A stretch of 37,131 nt of DNA from JBECKQ01 sp040235375 (lineage in GTDB: Bacteria; Planctomycetota; Phycisphaerae; UBA1845). A program made the translations under genes and the position numbers. This document shows positions 1-6,679 of the stretch, one piece after another. The notes below the pieces were generated by a model. The model searched no databases, was not told where the DNA came from, and worked only from the letters and a program-made list of their open reading frames with translations. Numbering within the stretch: position 1 is the first letter of the stretch; each line of letters begins with the position of its first letter. The stretch lies in NCBI GenBank assembly GCA_040235375.1, contig JBECKQ010000065.1, positions 1 through 37,131 on the forward strand, read 5' to 3'.

Positions 1-1227
1 CTGCCCTACTGCGATGAGGAAGCGGACACCTGCCAGGCCGACTGCCATCCGCTTCTGTACGCCGAAGACTTCAGCAGCTACGCACCCGGCGAGGACCCGA
101 TCGATTGGATTGACACCGGTGCGAACAACAGCCTCGTCGAGAACGACGCTCTCTTCAAGACTTTCGACGTCGGCGGCAACATCGTTTACGGCACAACCTC
201 GACGGCCACCAACGTCCACTCGCATTACGTCGGCGCCGGCAGCCACGCGTGGTCGTCCTACCAGTTCACCGGCCGGATGAGAATCGCCAGCGCCACCGGC
301 GGAATCGGCGTGACGCTGCTGTCCGACTATCCCAACGCGGATGTCTACTATCGGCTCCGGCGCGGCAACTTCCCCGGCGGGCAGTCCTTCCACATCGCTC
401 CTCATCCGGACCCCACGACGCCGACGCTCATCGGCACGTCGGACACCGGCGTCGTCCCGATCGCTAATGAGTGGTACCGCTTCAAGGTGCTGGTTGACAG
501 CAGCGTTCCACAGAACGTCATTCGGGCGAAGGTCTGGCTCGAAGGAACGACCGAGCCCGCCAACTGGCAGGTGGACTGCATCGACACGAACACGCTCGCG
601 CCGACGAGCGGCACGGCAGGCGTCTGGAGCATGGGAATCGGCGCCAAGTACTGGGACGACTTCGAAATCGTACCCATCGCGGGCGGCGGCTGCGCTGACG
701 CCGATCTGTGCACGGTTGATCTCTGCACCGAGGCGGACTGCGTCAACGTGCCCATCGATTGCTCTGCGTGGAACGATGATTGCTCGATCGGCGTGTGCAA
801 TCCGGCGAATGGAGCGTGCGAGGTCGCCCCGGCCAACGAGGGCCTATCCTGCGACGACGGCGATCTGTGCACCGACAACGACACCTGCGAACTCGGCGAC
901 TGCCAGGGCGATCCGGTGAACTGCGATGACGGTGAATACTGCACCGGCGTAGAGACGTGCGACCCCGGCACCGGCGACTGCGTCTCTGCCGGCGACCCCT
1001 GCGACGCCGCGCACTGGTGCAACGAATTCGCCGACTTGTGCGTCGTCTACGGCAATGGCGACGTCGAGCCGGACGGCGACATCGACCTGCAGGATTTCGC
1101 CCGCTTCCAGGAGTGCTTCGGCAGCAACGCCCATGGCGGCTGCGAATTCGCCAACCTGACCGGCGACGGGATGATCGACGACCAGGATTACAGCGAGCTG
1201 GCCCCCGGCATCACCGGGCCGCAGTAG
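1..1227 (+). CDS. Secreted LamG-like, Cys-rich protein with C-terminal dockerin-like domain (5' truncated)
   Basis: The reading frame is open from base 1, so the N-terminus lies outside the window; 408 codons remain before the TAG stop. Residues ~20-225 look like a concanavalin/LamG-type beta sandwich: an E-D-F-S start, a W-Y-R-F-K-V strand and a final Y-W-D-D-F-E-I strand, as in 3-keto-disaccharide hydrolase/LamG-like domains. Residues ~230-340 are a run of Cys-rich units (C-D-D-G-D-L-C-T type) that would be disulfide-bonded outside the cytoplasm. The last ~55 residues are dockerin-like: two Asp-rich calcium loops, each followed by a helix, with a paired Cys linker between them (Q-E-C-F, then G-G-C-E-F). 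Binding partner and substrate are unknown. Family-level domain identity is inferred from pattern; the secreted nature is well supported by the Cys pattern. Confidence 0.8.
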   Translation: MPYCDEEADTCQADCHPLLYAEDFSSYAPGEDPIDWIDTGANNSLVENDALFKTFDVGGNIVYGTTSTATNVHSHYVGAGSHAWSSYQFTGRMRIASATGGIGVTLLSDYPNADVYYRLRRGNFPGGQSFHIAPHPDPTTPTLIGTSDTGVVPIANEWYRFKVLVDSSVPQNVIRAKVWLEGTTEPANWQVDCIDTNTLAPTSGTAGVWSMGIGAKYWDDFEIVPIAGGGCADADLCTVDLCTEADCVNVPIDCSAWNDDCSIGVCNPANGACEVAPANEGLSCDDGDLCTDNDTCELGDCQGDPVNCDDGEYCTGVETCDPGTGDCVSAGDPCDAAHWCNEFADLCVVYGNGDVEPDGDIDLQDFARFQECFGSNAHGGCEFANLTGDGMIDDQDYSELAPGITGPQ

Positions 1228-1244
1228 TCACCGGCCGGTAATAC

Positions 1245-1302
1245 GGCGTTCGAGAGCTGGGCATCGCGCCGATCGCGCGTTCGCGGCTCTCGAACGCCTT
1301 TG
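1245..1302 (+). terminator. Strong intrinsic terminator after the Cys-rich secreted protein
   Basis: A perfect 13-bp inverted repeat (5' arm 1245-1257, GGCGTTCGAGAGC; 3' arm 1286-1298) closes a 28-nt loop that contains further GC-rich pairing, and is followed by TTTGTT. It starts 18 nt after the stop codon of the upstream gene and lies before the convergent gene ending at 1341, so it can serve that upstream gene. Confidence 0.75.
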
Positions 1303-1340
1303 TTCAATTCGTGGCCTCAGGCGTCAATCTTGCCGCGCCG

Positions 1341-1736
1341 CTACCGCGCCGTGTAGCGGCTTCCACGCTGCCCTTTGAGATTGTGCCGTTTGACCTTCCC
1401 GGCGTGAACGAGCTCGCCCAGCTCCTTGTACGAGCTGCCCGACCGGCCCTCGCTCTTCCAGCGCCGTTCGATCTCCGCACCGGTCCGGCCGTTCTTCGAA
1501 GCCTGCCGAACGAAGCTAAGGATGGACTCCTTGCCCGTCACGTTGAACCTGCGGCGTTTTCTCCGCCGCGCCGTCGGCGTCTTCCCGGCCCGAGCGCTTC
1601 TGGCCGGCGCCGGAGCCTCAACGCCCAGTTGCTCGAAGGCGGCATCGATCTCGGCAACGGCCTCCTCGTGGGCCTTCCGTTCTGCCAGCAGCCTGTCAAC
1701 CACCGACCTCAGTTCCTTCACCTGTCCGCTTGCCAT
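1341..1736 (-). CDS. Small basic DNA-binding-like protein (coiled coil, Arg/Lys linker, winged-helix-like C-terminus)
   Basis: A 131-residue protein. Start chosen at the ATG at 1736 because GGGAGGT lies 6 nt upstream; an in-frame TTG five codons earlier overlaps that ribosome site. Residues 1-37 are a charged amphipathic helix likely to form a coiled coil. Residues 40-64 are an Ala/Pro linker ending in a highly basic R-R-R-K-R-R-R-F tract. Residues ~66-131 (K-E-S-I-L-S-F-V, then G-R-T-G-A-E-I-E-R-R-W, then Y-K-E-L-G-E-L-V) resemble a compact winged-helix domain. The overall plan recalls nucleoid-associated H-NS-like or histone-like proteins, but no family is recognised with certainty. The role in chromosome organisation or regulation is inference. 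Confidence 0.7.
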   Translation of the reverse strand: MASGQVKELRSVVDRLLAERKAHEEAVAEIDAAFEQLGVEAPAPARSARAGKTPTARRRKRRRFNVTGKESILSFVRQASKNGRTGAEIERRWKSEGRSGSSYKELGELVHAGKVKRHNLKGQRGSRYTAR

Positions 1737-1899
1737 CGCGATACCTCCCAATGTTCGTGGACCTGCACGAGGCTACCCGCTGGTCCGCCGATTGTCACGC
1801 CCTGGGGAAATTGCCAACGCCATTTCGGTCCCTCCATCCAACGCACATCTCGAACAACGTACCCCACAGAAGAGCCGCGCGAAACCCGCATCCCGGGGG

Positions 1900-2550
1900 T
1901 CAATCGTCAACTCGGCAAGTCCGCGCCAAGAGGACGGGATGACGCTCCGTCGTCAGACCAGGACTATCGCGGTAACCGCTGTCGAGGGCTCCGAATTCAA
2001 GAATCACGAATCCCAACTCCTGCAGGACGGAGACATACCACTCCGGCCCGAAGTGACTCCAGTACATGGTTGCGCCGAAGAAATCCAACTCCGTGTAGCC
2101 GGCGTGATCGAAATCGGCAACAGTGGCAAGCAGGAATCCGCCCGGCCGGAGCCAGCCTGCAATGCGCTCCAGCAGCGCGCGATGCTCCTCCCGCGGGAGG
2201 TGAAAGAACGTGTACACAGATACCACGGCATCAAACGAGGAAGGCTGGAATTGCTGGGCCATGATATCGCCCACGATAAAACGAATACCAGGCAGGCGCC
2301 GCCGGGCTTGTCCTATCTGGACCGAGGAGATGTCAACCCCGGTAACCGTTCCAAGTTTCGCCAGGGCTTTCGTAACCGGCTGACCTCCACCGCAACCGAT
2401 TTCAAGCAAGTTGCCCCCACGCGGAAGCAGGTCGAGCAGACGCCGCAATTGCGGACCGGCTTCGCACGCGCGGGTCGCGTTGTAGCGCGGCCCACACTTG
2501 TCGTACCCGGCAGCGACGATTTCCTTCGGACTCGACCCCTCCACAGCCAC
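1900..2550 (-). CDS. Class I SAM-dependent methyltransferase
   Basis: A 216-residue protein with a Rossmann-type SAM-binding fold. Motif I is L-E-I-G-C-G-G-G-Q at ~residues 48-56, followed by the acidic strand end G-V-D-I-S (motif II), G-D-I-M (motif III) and an F-D-A-V-V-S-V-Y-T-F-F-H strand (motif IV). The W-L-R-P-G-G-F-L-L segment is typical of UbiE/Methyltransf_11/25-like enzymes. Start is GTG at 2550; a second in-frame GTG at 2544 is also possible and is about equally well placed relative to a GGAAGG site. The substrate cannot be told from sequence. It stands alone, followed 163 nt downstream by the small DNA-binding-like gene on the same strand. Confidence 0.85.
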   Translation of the reverse strand: MAVEGSSPKEIVAAGYDKCGPRYNATRACEAGPQLRRLLDLLPRGGNLLEIGCGGGQPVTKALAKLGTVTGVDISSVQIGQARRRLPGIRFIVGDIMAQQFQPSSFDAVVSVYTFFHLPREEHRALLERIAGWLRPGGFLLATVADFDHAGYTELDFFGATMYWSHFGPEWYVSVLQELGFVILEFGALDSGYRDSPGLTTERHPVLLARTCRVDD

Positions 2551-2674
2551 CTTCCGTTACGCGCGCTCGACCGCGTCAGGGCGACCGGGACACATTCCGG
2601 CAACACGCTCGCACGTTATCAGTCACGGCTCTGCCTGCCGCTCCATTGCCTGTTGCCGTCACGGATGATCGGGG

Positions 2675-2704
2675 TTGTGGCCCGGCCCTCCTAGCCACTA
2701 TGCT
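2675..2704 (+). promoter_or_regulatory. Candidate promoter for the secreted endonuclease gene
   Basis: TTGTGG (2675-2680), an 18-nt spacer and TATGCT (2699-2704) lie about 60 nt before the ATG of the downstream gene. The -10 matches the TATGCT used in the proposed promoter of the selenoprotein gene in this window. This is by eye only. Confidence 0.4.
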
Positions 2705-2764
2705 AATAAGACTACCGGGCATTAACCCACACGGTCAAACCGAATCGACGGGGAAAGAAGAAGC

Positions 2765-5665
2765 ATGAATCGTCCGTTCCGGTCACTCCCGACGTTGGCC
2801 GTCTGCACACTCGCTGCAATATCGATTACCGCCAACGCCACCGCCGCAACCGTCGGCGACCTGGCCATCATCTCGTTTGCATCGGACGACCCGGACGCGC
2901 TTGCGTTCGTGGCCCTGCGCGGTATTCCGGCTTCCACGACGATCCGCTTCACGGATTCCGGATGGCTCGCCGCCGGCGGATTCCGCGCCAACGAAGGGGG
3001 CATCCAGTACACGACCTCAGCCCTGCTGCCGGCCGGCACAGTTGTCAGCACCGCGAGTCCATTCACCGGCGGCGGCTGGTCCGTCAACAATGACGGCCTC
3101 GGGAGCAGCTTCGCATTGTCGTCCTCCGGCGACCAGATCATCGCCTTTCTCGGCGACGCATCGAGTCCGACCTTTCTCTGTGCGGTTCATTTCGACGGCA
3201 GCGACTACGGCGACGCCACCAGTTCGAACACCACCGCGCTGCCCACCGGGCTCGTCGTCGGAACGTCCGCCCTCAATCTTCCCGAAACGGACAACGGCTA
3301 CTACAGCGGGCCGACAACCGGCACGGCCACCGAACTGCTCGCCGCGATCGGTAACCCCGACAATTGGACCACGAGCGACAGTCCGATCACGCCGCCTGCG
3401 TGGAGTTTCACGGTGGCCGGCTCGGGTCCGCTGGTTCAGGACGTCACGCTGCCGGACTCGACGTTTGCCATCGGCGAGATGACAACGGCAACGGTTACGC
3501 TGTCAGCCGCGCCGGTCGCGGGCAGCCCGGTCACCGTCGAGCTGAGCAGCGGCGCGTTCGATTCGCCACAAACATTGGTCATCAGCGACCCCGACGCCGA
3601 AGGCCAGGCCAACGTCACCATGGCGAATGAAGGGGTGTGGACCGTCACCGCGACAGCCGTCGCGAACGGCACCGGATCCGCCGAATCATCAAGCTTCATC
3701 GTCGGTTCGCCGACCAATCCTCCGACAGCCGACGCCGGCCCGGACCATCAGGTCGAGCTCAGCGCTGCCGTCGTAACGATCGCGCTCGACGGCGCAACCG
3801 GCGACGATCCCGATGGCCTGGACGGCGTCACTTACGAATGGACGCCCGCGACCACGGCCGGCCTCGTCAGTTGGCAGAACCGCAGCGGTCCGCTCACCAG
3901 TTCGACCGCTCCGGCCACGGCGCAAGTGACGTTCGATGCTGTCGGCGACTACTTGCTCACCTTGACGGTGACCGATCCCGACGGATTGAACGCGATCGAC
4001 ACCGTGACCGTCTCCGTCGCGAACCCCCTCCCCAACGACGAATTTGACCCGCCCGCCGGCTACTATGCCGCCGCCACCGGCCAGGGAGCCACGCTCAAGA
4101 GCCAACTGTCACAGATCATCACGACGGGCCACGTCGAGCAAACCTACGGTGATTTCAAGACCTCCGCCGCCCGCTACGACGCGGACCCCGACATGCCCGG
4201 CCACATACTGCTCGTTTACAACCGTGCTTCCGTACCCGCCACCTGGGACGGCGGTGTCACCTGGAATCGCGAGCACGTCTGGCCTCAATCTCTCCAACCC
4301 GGCAGCGTCAGCGATAGTTCAACGGGCAATCTCGGCGACCCATTCGCCCTGCGGCCGGTCGATCCGGGCATCAACAACTCGCGCGGCAACTTGCCGTTCG
4401 GGACCTTCAACGCCACCGGCGACTATCACCACGATGGTTCGTACTTCTTTCCCGGCGACGCCGACAAGGGCGACATCGCCCGCAGCCAGTTCTACTCCGC
4501 AACGCGCTACATGAGCACGCTATCGCTCGTCAGTGGCATTCCCTCGGGCTACACCATGGGCGACCTCGACTCGATGGTCCGCTGGAACTACACCGACGTG
4601 CCTGATTTCTTCGAGCGCCGCCGCAACCAACTGATCTACGAGGATCAGAACAACCGCAATCCATATATCGACCACCCCGAATTCGTGTGGTCCATCTTCG
4701 GCGACGGCGCCAACGACAGCACGCTGTACGTCTCTCCGTCCGAACCCGGTGATGGCGCTTCCGCGCAGGACGTGACGTTCCCACCCATCATCGTCGATGG
4801 ACCGCTGCCGGCCTCATCGCCGTTCACGCTTCATAAGGCGGGTGCGGACCCGACGTACTATTCCGTCACGGTTACGGGCGATGCCGCTTCGAGCGTCACC
4901 GGCCGGTTCAACGCGTTCGACTTCGGCGCTGCACAACGCACGATCTTCGTATCAGTGGCCGCGCTCACCGACACGCCGGGCGTGCTGGGCGGATCGATCA
5001 CCGTCGACAACCTCGACGTCAGCAGCGAAGGGGCCGGCCAGGGCGCGGCCGACGGCGACGACGTGATCGACGTATCGCTCACCGTTTACGATCACGCAGA
5101 GGCCTCTTTCGCACCCGGCGTCGATACAAACTCGCTGACCATCGACTTCGGTTCAGTTCCCGCAGTCGCGGGGAGTCAGTCGGCGGCATTCGACATCCAC
5201 AACCTGGCCTCCCCCTCCGGCCTGACCGCGGACCTGGATGTGCTGGCGGTCACACCTGCCGGCGACGATGGCGTGCTCTTGACTGACGCCGCGCCGTTCT
5301 CAGGACTCGCCACCGGCGCCGGCGCAACATTCGAAGCCTGGTTCGATCCTACCGTCTCCGGACCGGGAGACTTCTCGGCGACTTACACGTTCGACGTCGC
5401 GGACGAAAGTATGCCGGGCTCCGCGGTCGGCACGCCGCTGACACTCACCCTGCGGGGCACAGTGTCGCCCGCCTTATTTCCATTCGACGACGACGGCGAC
5501 GCGGACGTGGACAATCTCGACGCCGCCAACTTCGTGGGCTGCATGACCGGCCCCAACGGCGGCGTGCCAACGATGGAATGCGCCAACCATGATGCGGATG
5601 CCGACGGAGACGTGGACCTGCGGGACGCGGCCGATCTCCAGTTGACGTTCACCGGGGCGCTATAG
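2765..5665 (+). CDS. Large secreted endonuclease I family nuclease with PKD and dockerin-like domains
   Basis: A 966-residue exported protein. Residues 1-28 are a Sec signal peptide ending in an Ala-rich cleavage region. Residues ~30-220 form a beta-rich N-terminal domain of a type often found on bacterial secreted proteins. Residues ~319-420 are a PKD/Ig-like domain (start P-T-A-D-A-G-P, end L-L-T-L-T-V-T-D). Residues ~425-670 are an endonuclease I (EndA/NucM-like) domain: W-N-R-E-H-V-W-P-Q-S at 500-509 holds the catalytic His504, followed by the usual R-P-V-D/N-N-S-R-G-N segment and a late D-H-P-E-F motif. These enzymes cut DNA/RNA nonspecifically with a metal. Residues ~680-900 are Ig-like sandwiches; ~907-966 is a dockerin-like pair of Ca loops with the linker cysteines. 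Probable role: extracellular nucleic acid scavenging. It converges on the selenoprotein gene 30 nt downstream. Confidence 0.88.
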   Translation: MNRPFRSLPTLAVCTLAAISITANATAATVGDLAIISFASDDPDALAFVALRGIPASTTIRFTDSGWLAAGGFRANEGGIQYTTSALLPAGTVVSTASPFTGGGWSVNNDGLGSSFALSSSGDQIIAFLGDASSPTFLCAVHFDGSDYGDATSSNTTALPTGLVVGTSALNLPETDNGYYSGPTTGTATELLAAIGNPDNWTTSDSPITPPAWSFTVAGSGPLVQDVTLPDSTFAIGEMTTATVTLSAAPVAGSPVTVELSSGAFDSPQTLVISDPDAEGQANVTMANEGVWTVTATAVANGTGSAESSSFIVGSPTNPPTADAGPDHQVELSAAVVTIALDGATGDDPDGLDGVTYEWTPATTAGLVSWQNRSGPLTSSTAPATAQVTFDAVGDYLLTLTVTDPDGLNAIDTVTVSVANPLPNDEFDPPAGYYAAATGQGATLKSQLSQIITTGHVEQTYGDFKTSAARYDADPDMPGHILLVYNRASVPATWDGGVTWNREHVWPQSLQPGSVSDSSTGNLGDPFALRPVDPGINNSRGNLPFGTFNATGDYHHDGSYFFPGDADKGDIARSQFYSATRYMSTLSLVSGIPSGYTMGDLDSMVRWNYTDVPDFFERRRNQLIYEDQNNRNPYIDHPEFVWSIFGDGANDSTLYVSPSEPGDGASAQDVTFPPIIVDGPLPASSPFTLHKAGADPTYYSVTVTGDAASSVTGRFNAFDFGAAQRTIFVSVAALTDTPGVLGGSITVDNLDVSSEGAGQGAADGDDVIDVSLTVYDHAEASFAPGVDTNSLTIDFGSVPAVAGSQSAAFDIHNLASPSGLTADLDVLAVTPAGDDGVLLTDAAPFSGLATGAGATFEAWFDPTVSGPGDFSATYTFDVADESMPGSAVGTPLTLTLRGTVSPALFPFDDDGDADVDNLDAANFVGCMTGPNGGVPTMECANHDADADGDVDLRDAADLQLTFTGAL

Positions 5666-5695
5666 CCGGCATGCGATCAACTGGAGTGAAGGCTT

Positions 5696-6349
5696 TCATT
5701 CATTGGCGGCGTTCAGCAGTTGATCCCGCAGGGCGGCATAGTTCCCCGGTTCGGCCAGGTTGTGCGAGGTTAGATTGAAGTTGCCCAATCGTTCGTTGCC
5801 GGGGCCGACGATCACGACATCGCGATACGCAATCGGCCAGAACGTCCACGGGTCGTCGCCGGCAACAGGCTGCAGCCAGGGGAGACTTCGATCCGCGGTA
5901 ATCGTGTCGCTGCCGGACTCCAGGTCGACGGCATTCACGCCGAGGATCTGGATGGGCCGGAGCGTGTCCCGTGATTCGAGCTCGGCCTGCATCTGGTTGA
6001 GAAAGCCAAACTGGCTCTGGCAGTAAGGTCACGTGGCGTGGCCGAAGTACCAGGCTGATATCTGCCCCAGGTAGTCGCGCGGCGACACGGCCTGTTCGTA
6101 CCGCGGCGATCGTGGGTTGACATCGATCGCCGAGAAGTCCGGCAACGCCGCCGCGGCGACCGGCACCTGGCAAAGACCATTGGAGCACGCCAGCGGCGCG
6201 CAGCAGGCCAGGTCCGAAGCGCAGGTATCGCCCTCGGTGCCGCACGTGTTGTCGCCCGGGTTCATCGGTTGCAGGCCGCAGCCCCCTGCCAATACCACAG
6301 CCAGGAACACGGTGCTTCCATACCCGCCGCGCATCAGGGATTCACGCAC
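5696..6349 (-). CDS. Redoxin/thioredoxin-like lipoprotein, predicted selenoprotein (UPYC active site, in-frame TGA)
   Basis: One continuous frame of 217 residues if the TGA at 6029-6031 is read as selenocysteine (residue 107). The two halves are in the same frame, so no frameshift is needed. GTG at 6349 is chosen as start because GGAGAG lies 6 nt upstream; ATG at 6334 is an alternative. Residues ~1-24 form a lipoprotein-type signal ending L-A-G-G-C, suggesting an envelope-anchored redox protein. A small Cys-rich segment follows (C-A-S-D-L-A-C-C). The redoxin domain has G-Q-I-S-A-W-Y-F-G-H-A-T before U-P-Y-C (residues 107-110), the position of the thioredoxin-fold C-x-x-C, then a long helix and Q-I-L-G-V-N. 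The C-terminal half (D-V-V-I-V-G-P, F-N-L-T) completes the fold. Conservative tools would split it into two ORFs or call it broken. The substrate is unknown. Confidence 0.82.
6002..6031 (-). promoter_or_regulatory. Bacterial SECIS-like hairpin directly after the in-frame TGA
   Basis: Read on the minus strand, 10 nt after the TGA a 6-bp stem (AGAGCC / GGCUUU, including one G-U pair; positions 6018-6013 and 6007-6002) closes a 5-nt loop AGUUU. The loop begins 16 nt after the UGA and has G at its second position. Both fit the published bacterial SECIS pattern known to me: short upper stem, apical loop of 3-14 nt with a G in its first two positions, 16-37 nt from the UGA. A further 4-bp lower pairing (CUGC with GCAG) is possible. 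Confidence 0.65.
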
Positions 6350-6399
6350 GCTGATCTCTCCGGTGGAAAGCGACGTCCCCCCATCTCCGAGCCCGGCGG

Positions 6400-6429
6400 A
6401 GCATAACCGTGACCTGCCGTGAGCGGCAA
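6400..6429 (-). promoter_or_regulatory. Candidate promoter of the selenoprotein gene
   Basis: On the minus strand TTGCCG (6429-6424), an 18-nt spacer and TATGCT (6405-6400) lie about 50 nt upstream of the GTG start at 6349. It is divergent from, and separated by 31 bp from, the DAHP synthase leader promoter. Confidence 0.5.
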
Positions 6430-6460
6430 GACCCGATAACGCGGGCTCGCCAGGAAACCG

Positions 6461-6490
6461 TTGACTCGCGGCCGTCATTCGGAGTAGAAT
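6461..6490 (+). promoter_or_regulatory. Sigma-70-type promoter of the DAHP synthase leader transcript
   Basis: TTGACT (6461-6466), an 18-nt spacer and TAGAAT (6485-6490): five of six matches to the consensus at each box. Initiation about 7 nt downstream would fall near 6497, only ~2 nt before the ATG of the leader peptide. The leader peptide would then be translated from an almost leaderless mRNA. Confidence 0.7.
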
Positions 6491-6498
6491 GATCCGTC

Positions 6499-6573
6499 AT
6501 GAACGACCGCAAGGAGAGTCTGTTTTATTATCGTCGCCTGTTTTGGCGCTACGCGCGTTGCGTGGCCGGGTGA
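6499..6573 (+). CDS. Aromatic-amino-acid leader peptide of the DAHP synthase gene (24 aa)
   Basis: ATG at 6499 to TGA at 6571-6573, encoding 24 residues. Residues 9-18 read F-Y-Y-R-R-L-F-W-R-Y, so six of ten codons are Phe, Tyr or Trp, all three end products of the shikimate pathway. The stop codon sits inside the 5' arm of a predicted antiterminator, and an intrinsic terminator follows ~30 nt later, before the DAHP synthase gene. This is the classic layout of ribosome-mediated attenuation (as in trp, phe and his operons). The peptide itself has no expected function; its translation rate would be the sensor. The ATG lies ~9 nt after the -10 box, so translation may start without a Shine-Dalgarno site. 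Confidence 0.8.
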   Translation: MNDRKESLFYYRRLFWRYARCVAG

Positions 6574-6615
6574 CGGTGCGGTTTAGCGAATCTTGCGAAT
6601 CCATCGGCGCCGGCC
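6564..6615 (+). promoter_or_regulatory. Predicted antiterminator of the DAHP synthase attenuator
   Basis: Two nested pairings: GGCCGG (6564-6569) with CCGGCC (6610-6615), and CGGTG (6574-6578) with CATCG (6602-6606, one G-U pair). Together they give 11 pairs around small internal loops. The 3' arm overlaps the 5' arm of the terminator (6605-6612), so the two structures exclude each other. A ribosome stalled at the aromatic codons (6523-6552) would leave this 5' arm free; a ribosome reaching the stop codon at 6571 would cover it. Confidence 0.6.
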
Positions 6616-6636
6616 TCGGTCGGCGCCGCTTTTTTT
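6605..6636 (+). terminator. Attenuator terminator upstream of the DAHP synthase gene
   Basis: CGGCGCCG (6605-6612) pairs with CGGCGCCG (6621-6628) around an 8-nt loop, followed by C and seven T (6630-6636). It is a strong intrinsic terminator placed between a promoter and the gene start at 6680, with no other gene in between, so it must act as a regulated (attenuating) terminator. Confidence 0.85.
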
Positions 6637-6679
6637 GAGTGGTCGGCCGGGGCGGCAATCGATCTGTAAGGAGCCCGTC

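Noticed and set aside
1426..2694. 422-codon plus-strand frame opposite the small basic protein and the methyltransferase
   Set aside because: It spans two real minus-strand genes with good motifs and has no recognisable domain itself.
5696..6478. Frameshift or nonsense pseudogene for the redoxin
   Set aside because: Both halves are in the same frame, only a single TGA intervenes, it falls at the active-site Cys position and a SECIS-like hairpin follows. Recoding to Sec explains all of it better.
6593..6679. Longer N-terminus for DAHP synthase starting at 6593
   Set aside because: That start lies inside the attenuator region and the added residues (Arg/Pro-rich) are not family-like; the ATG at 6680 has a strong AAGGAG site.
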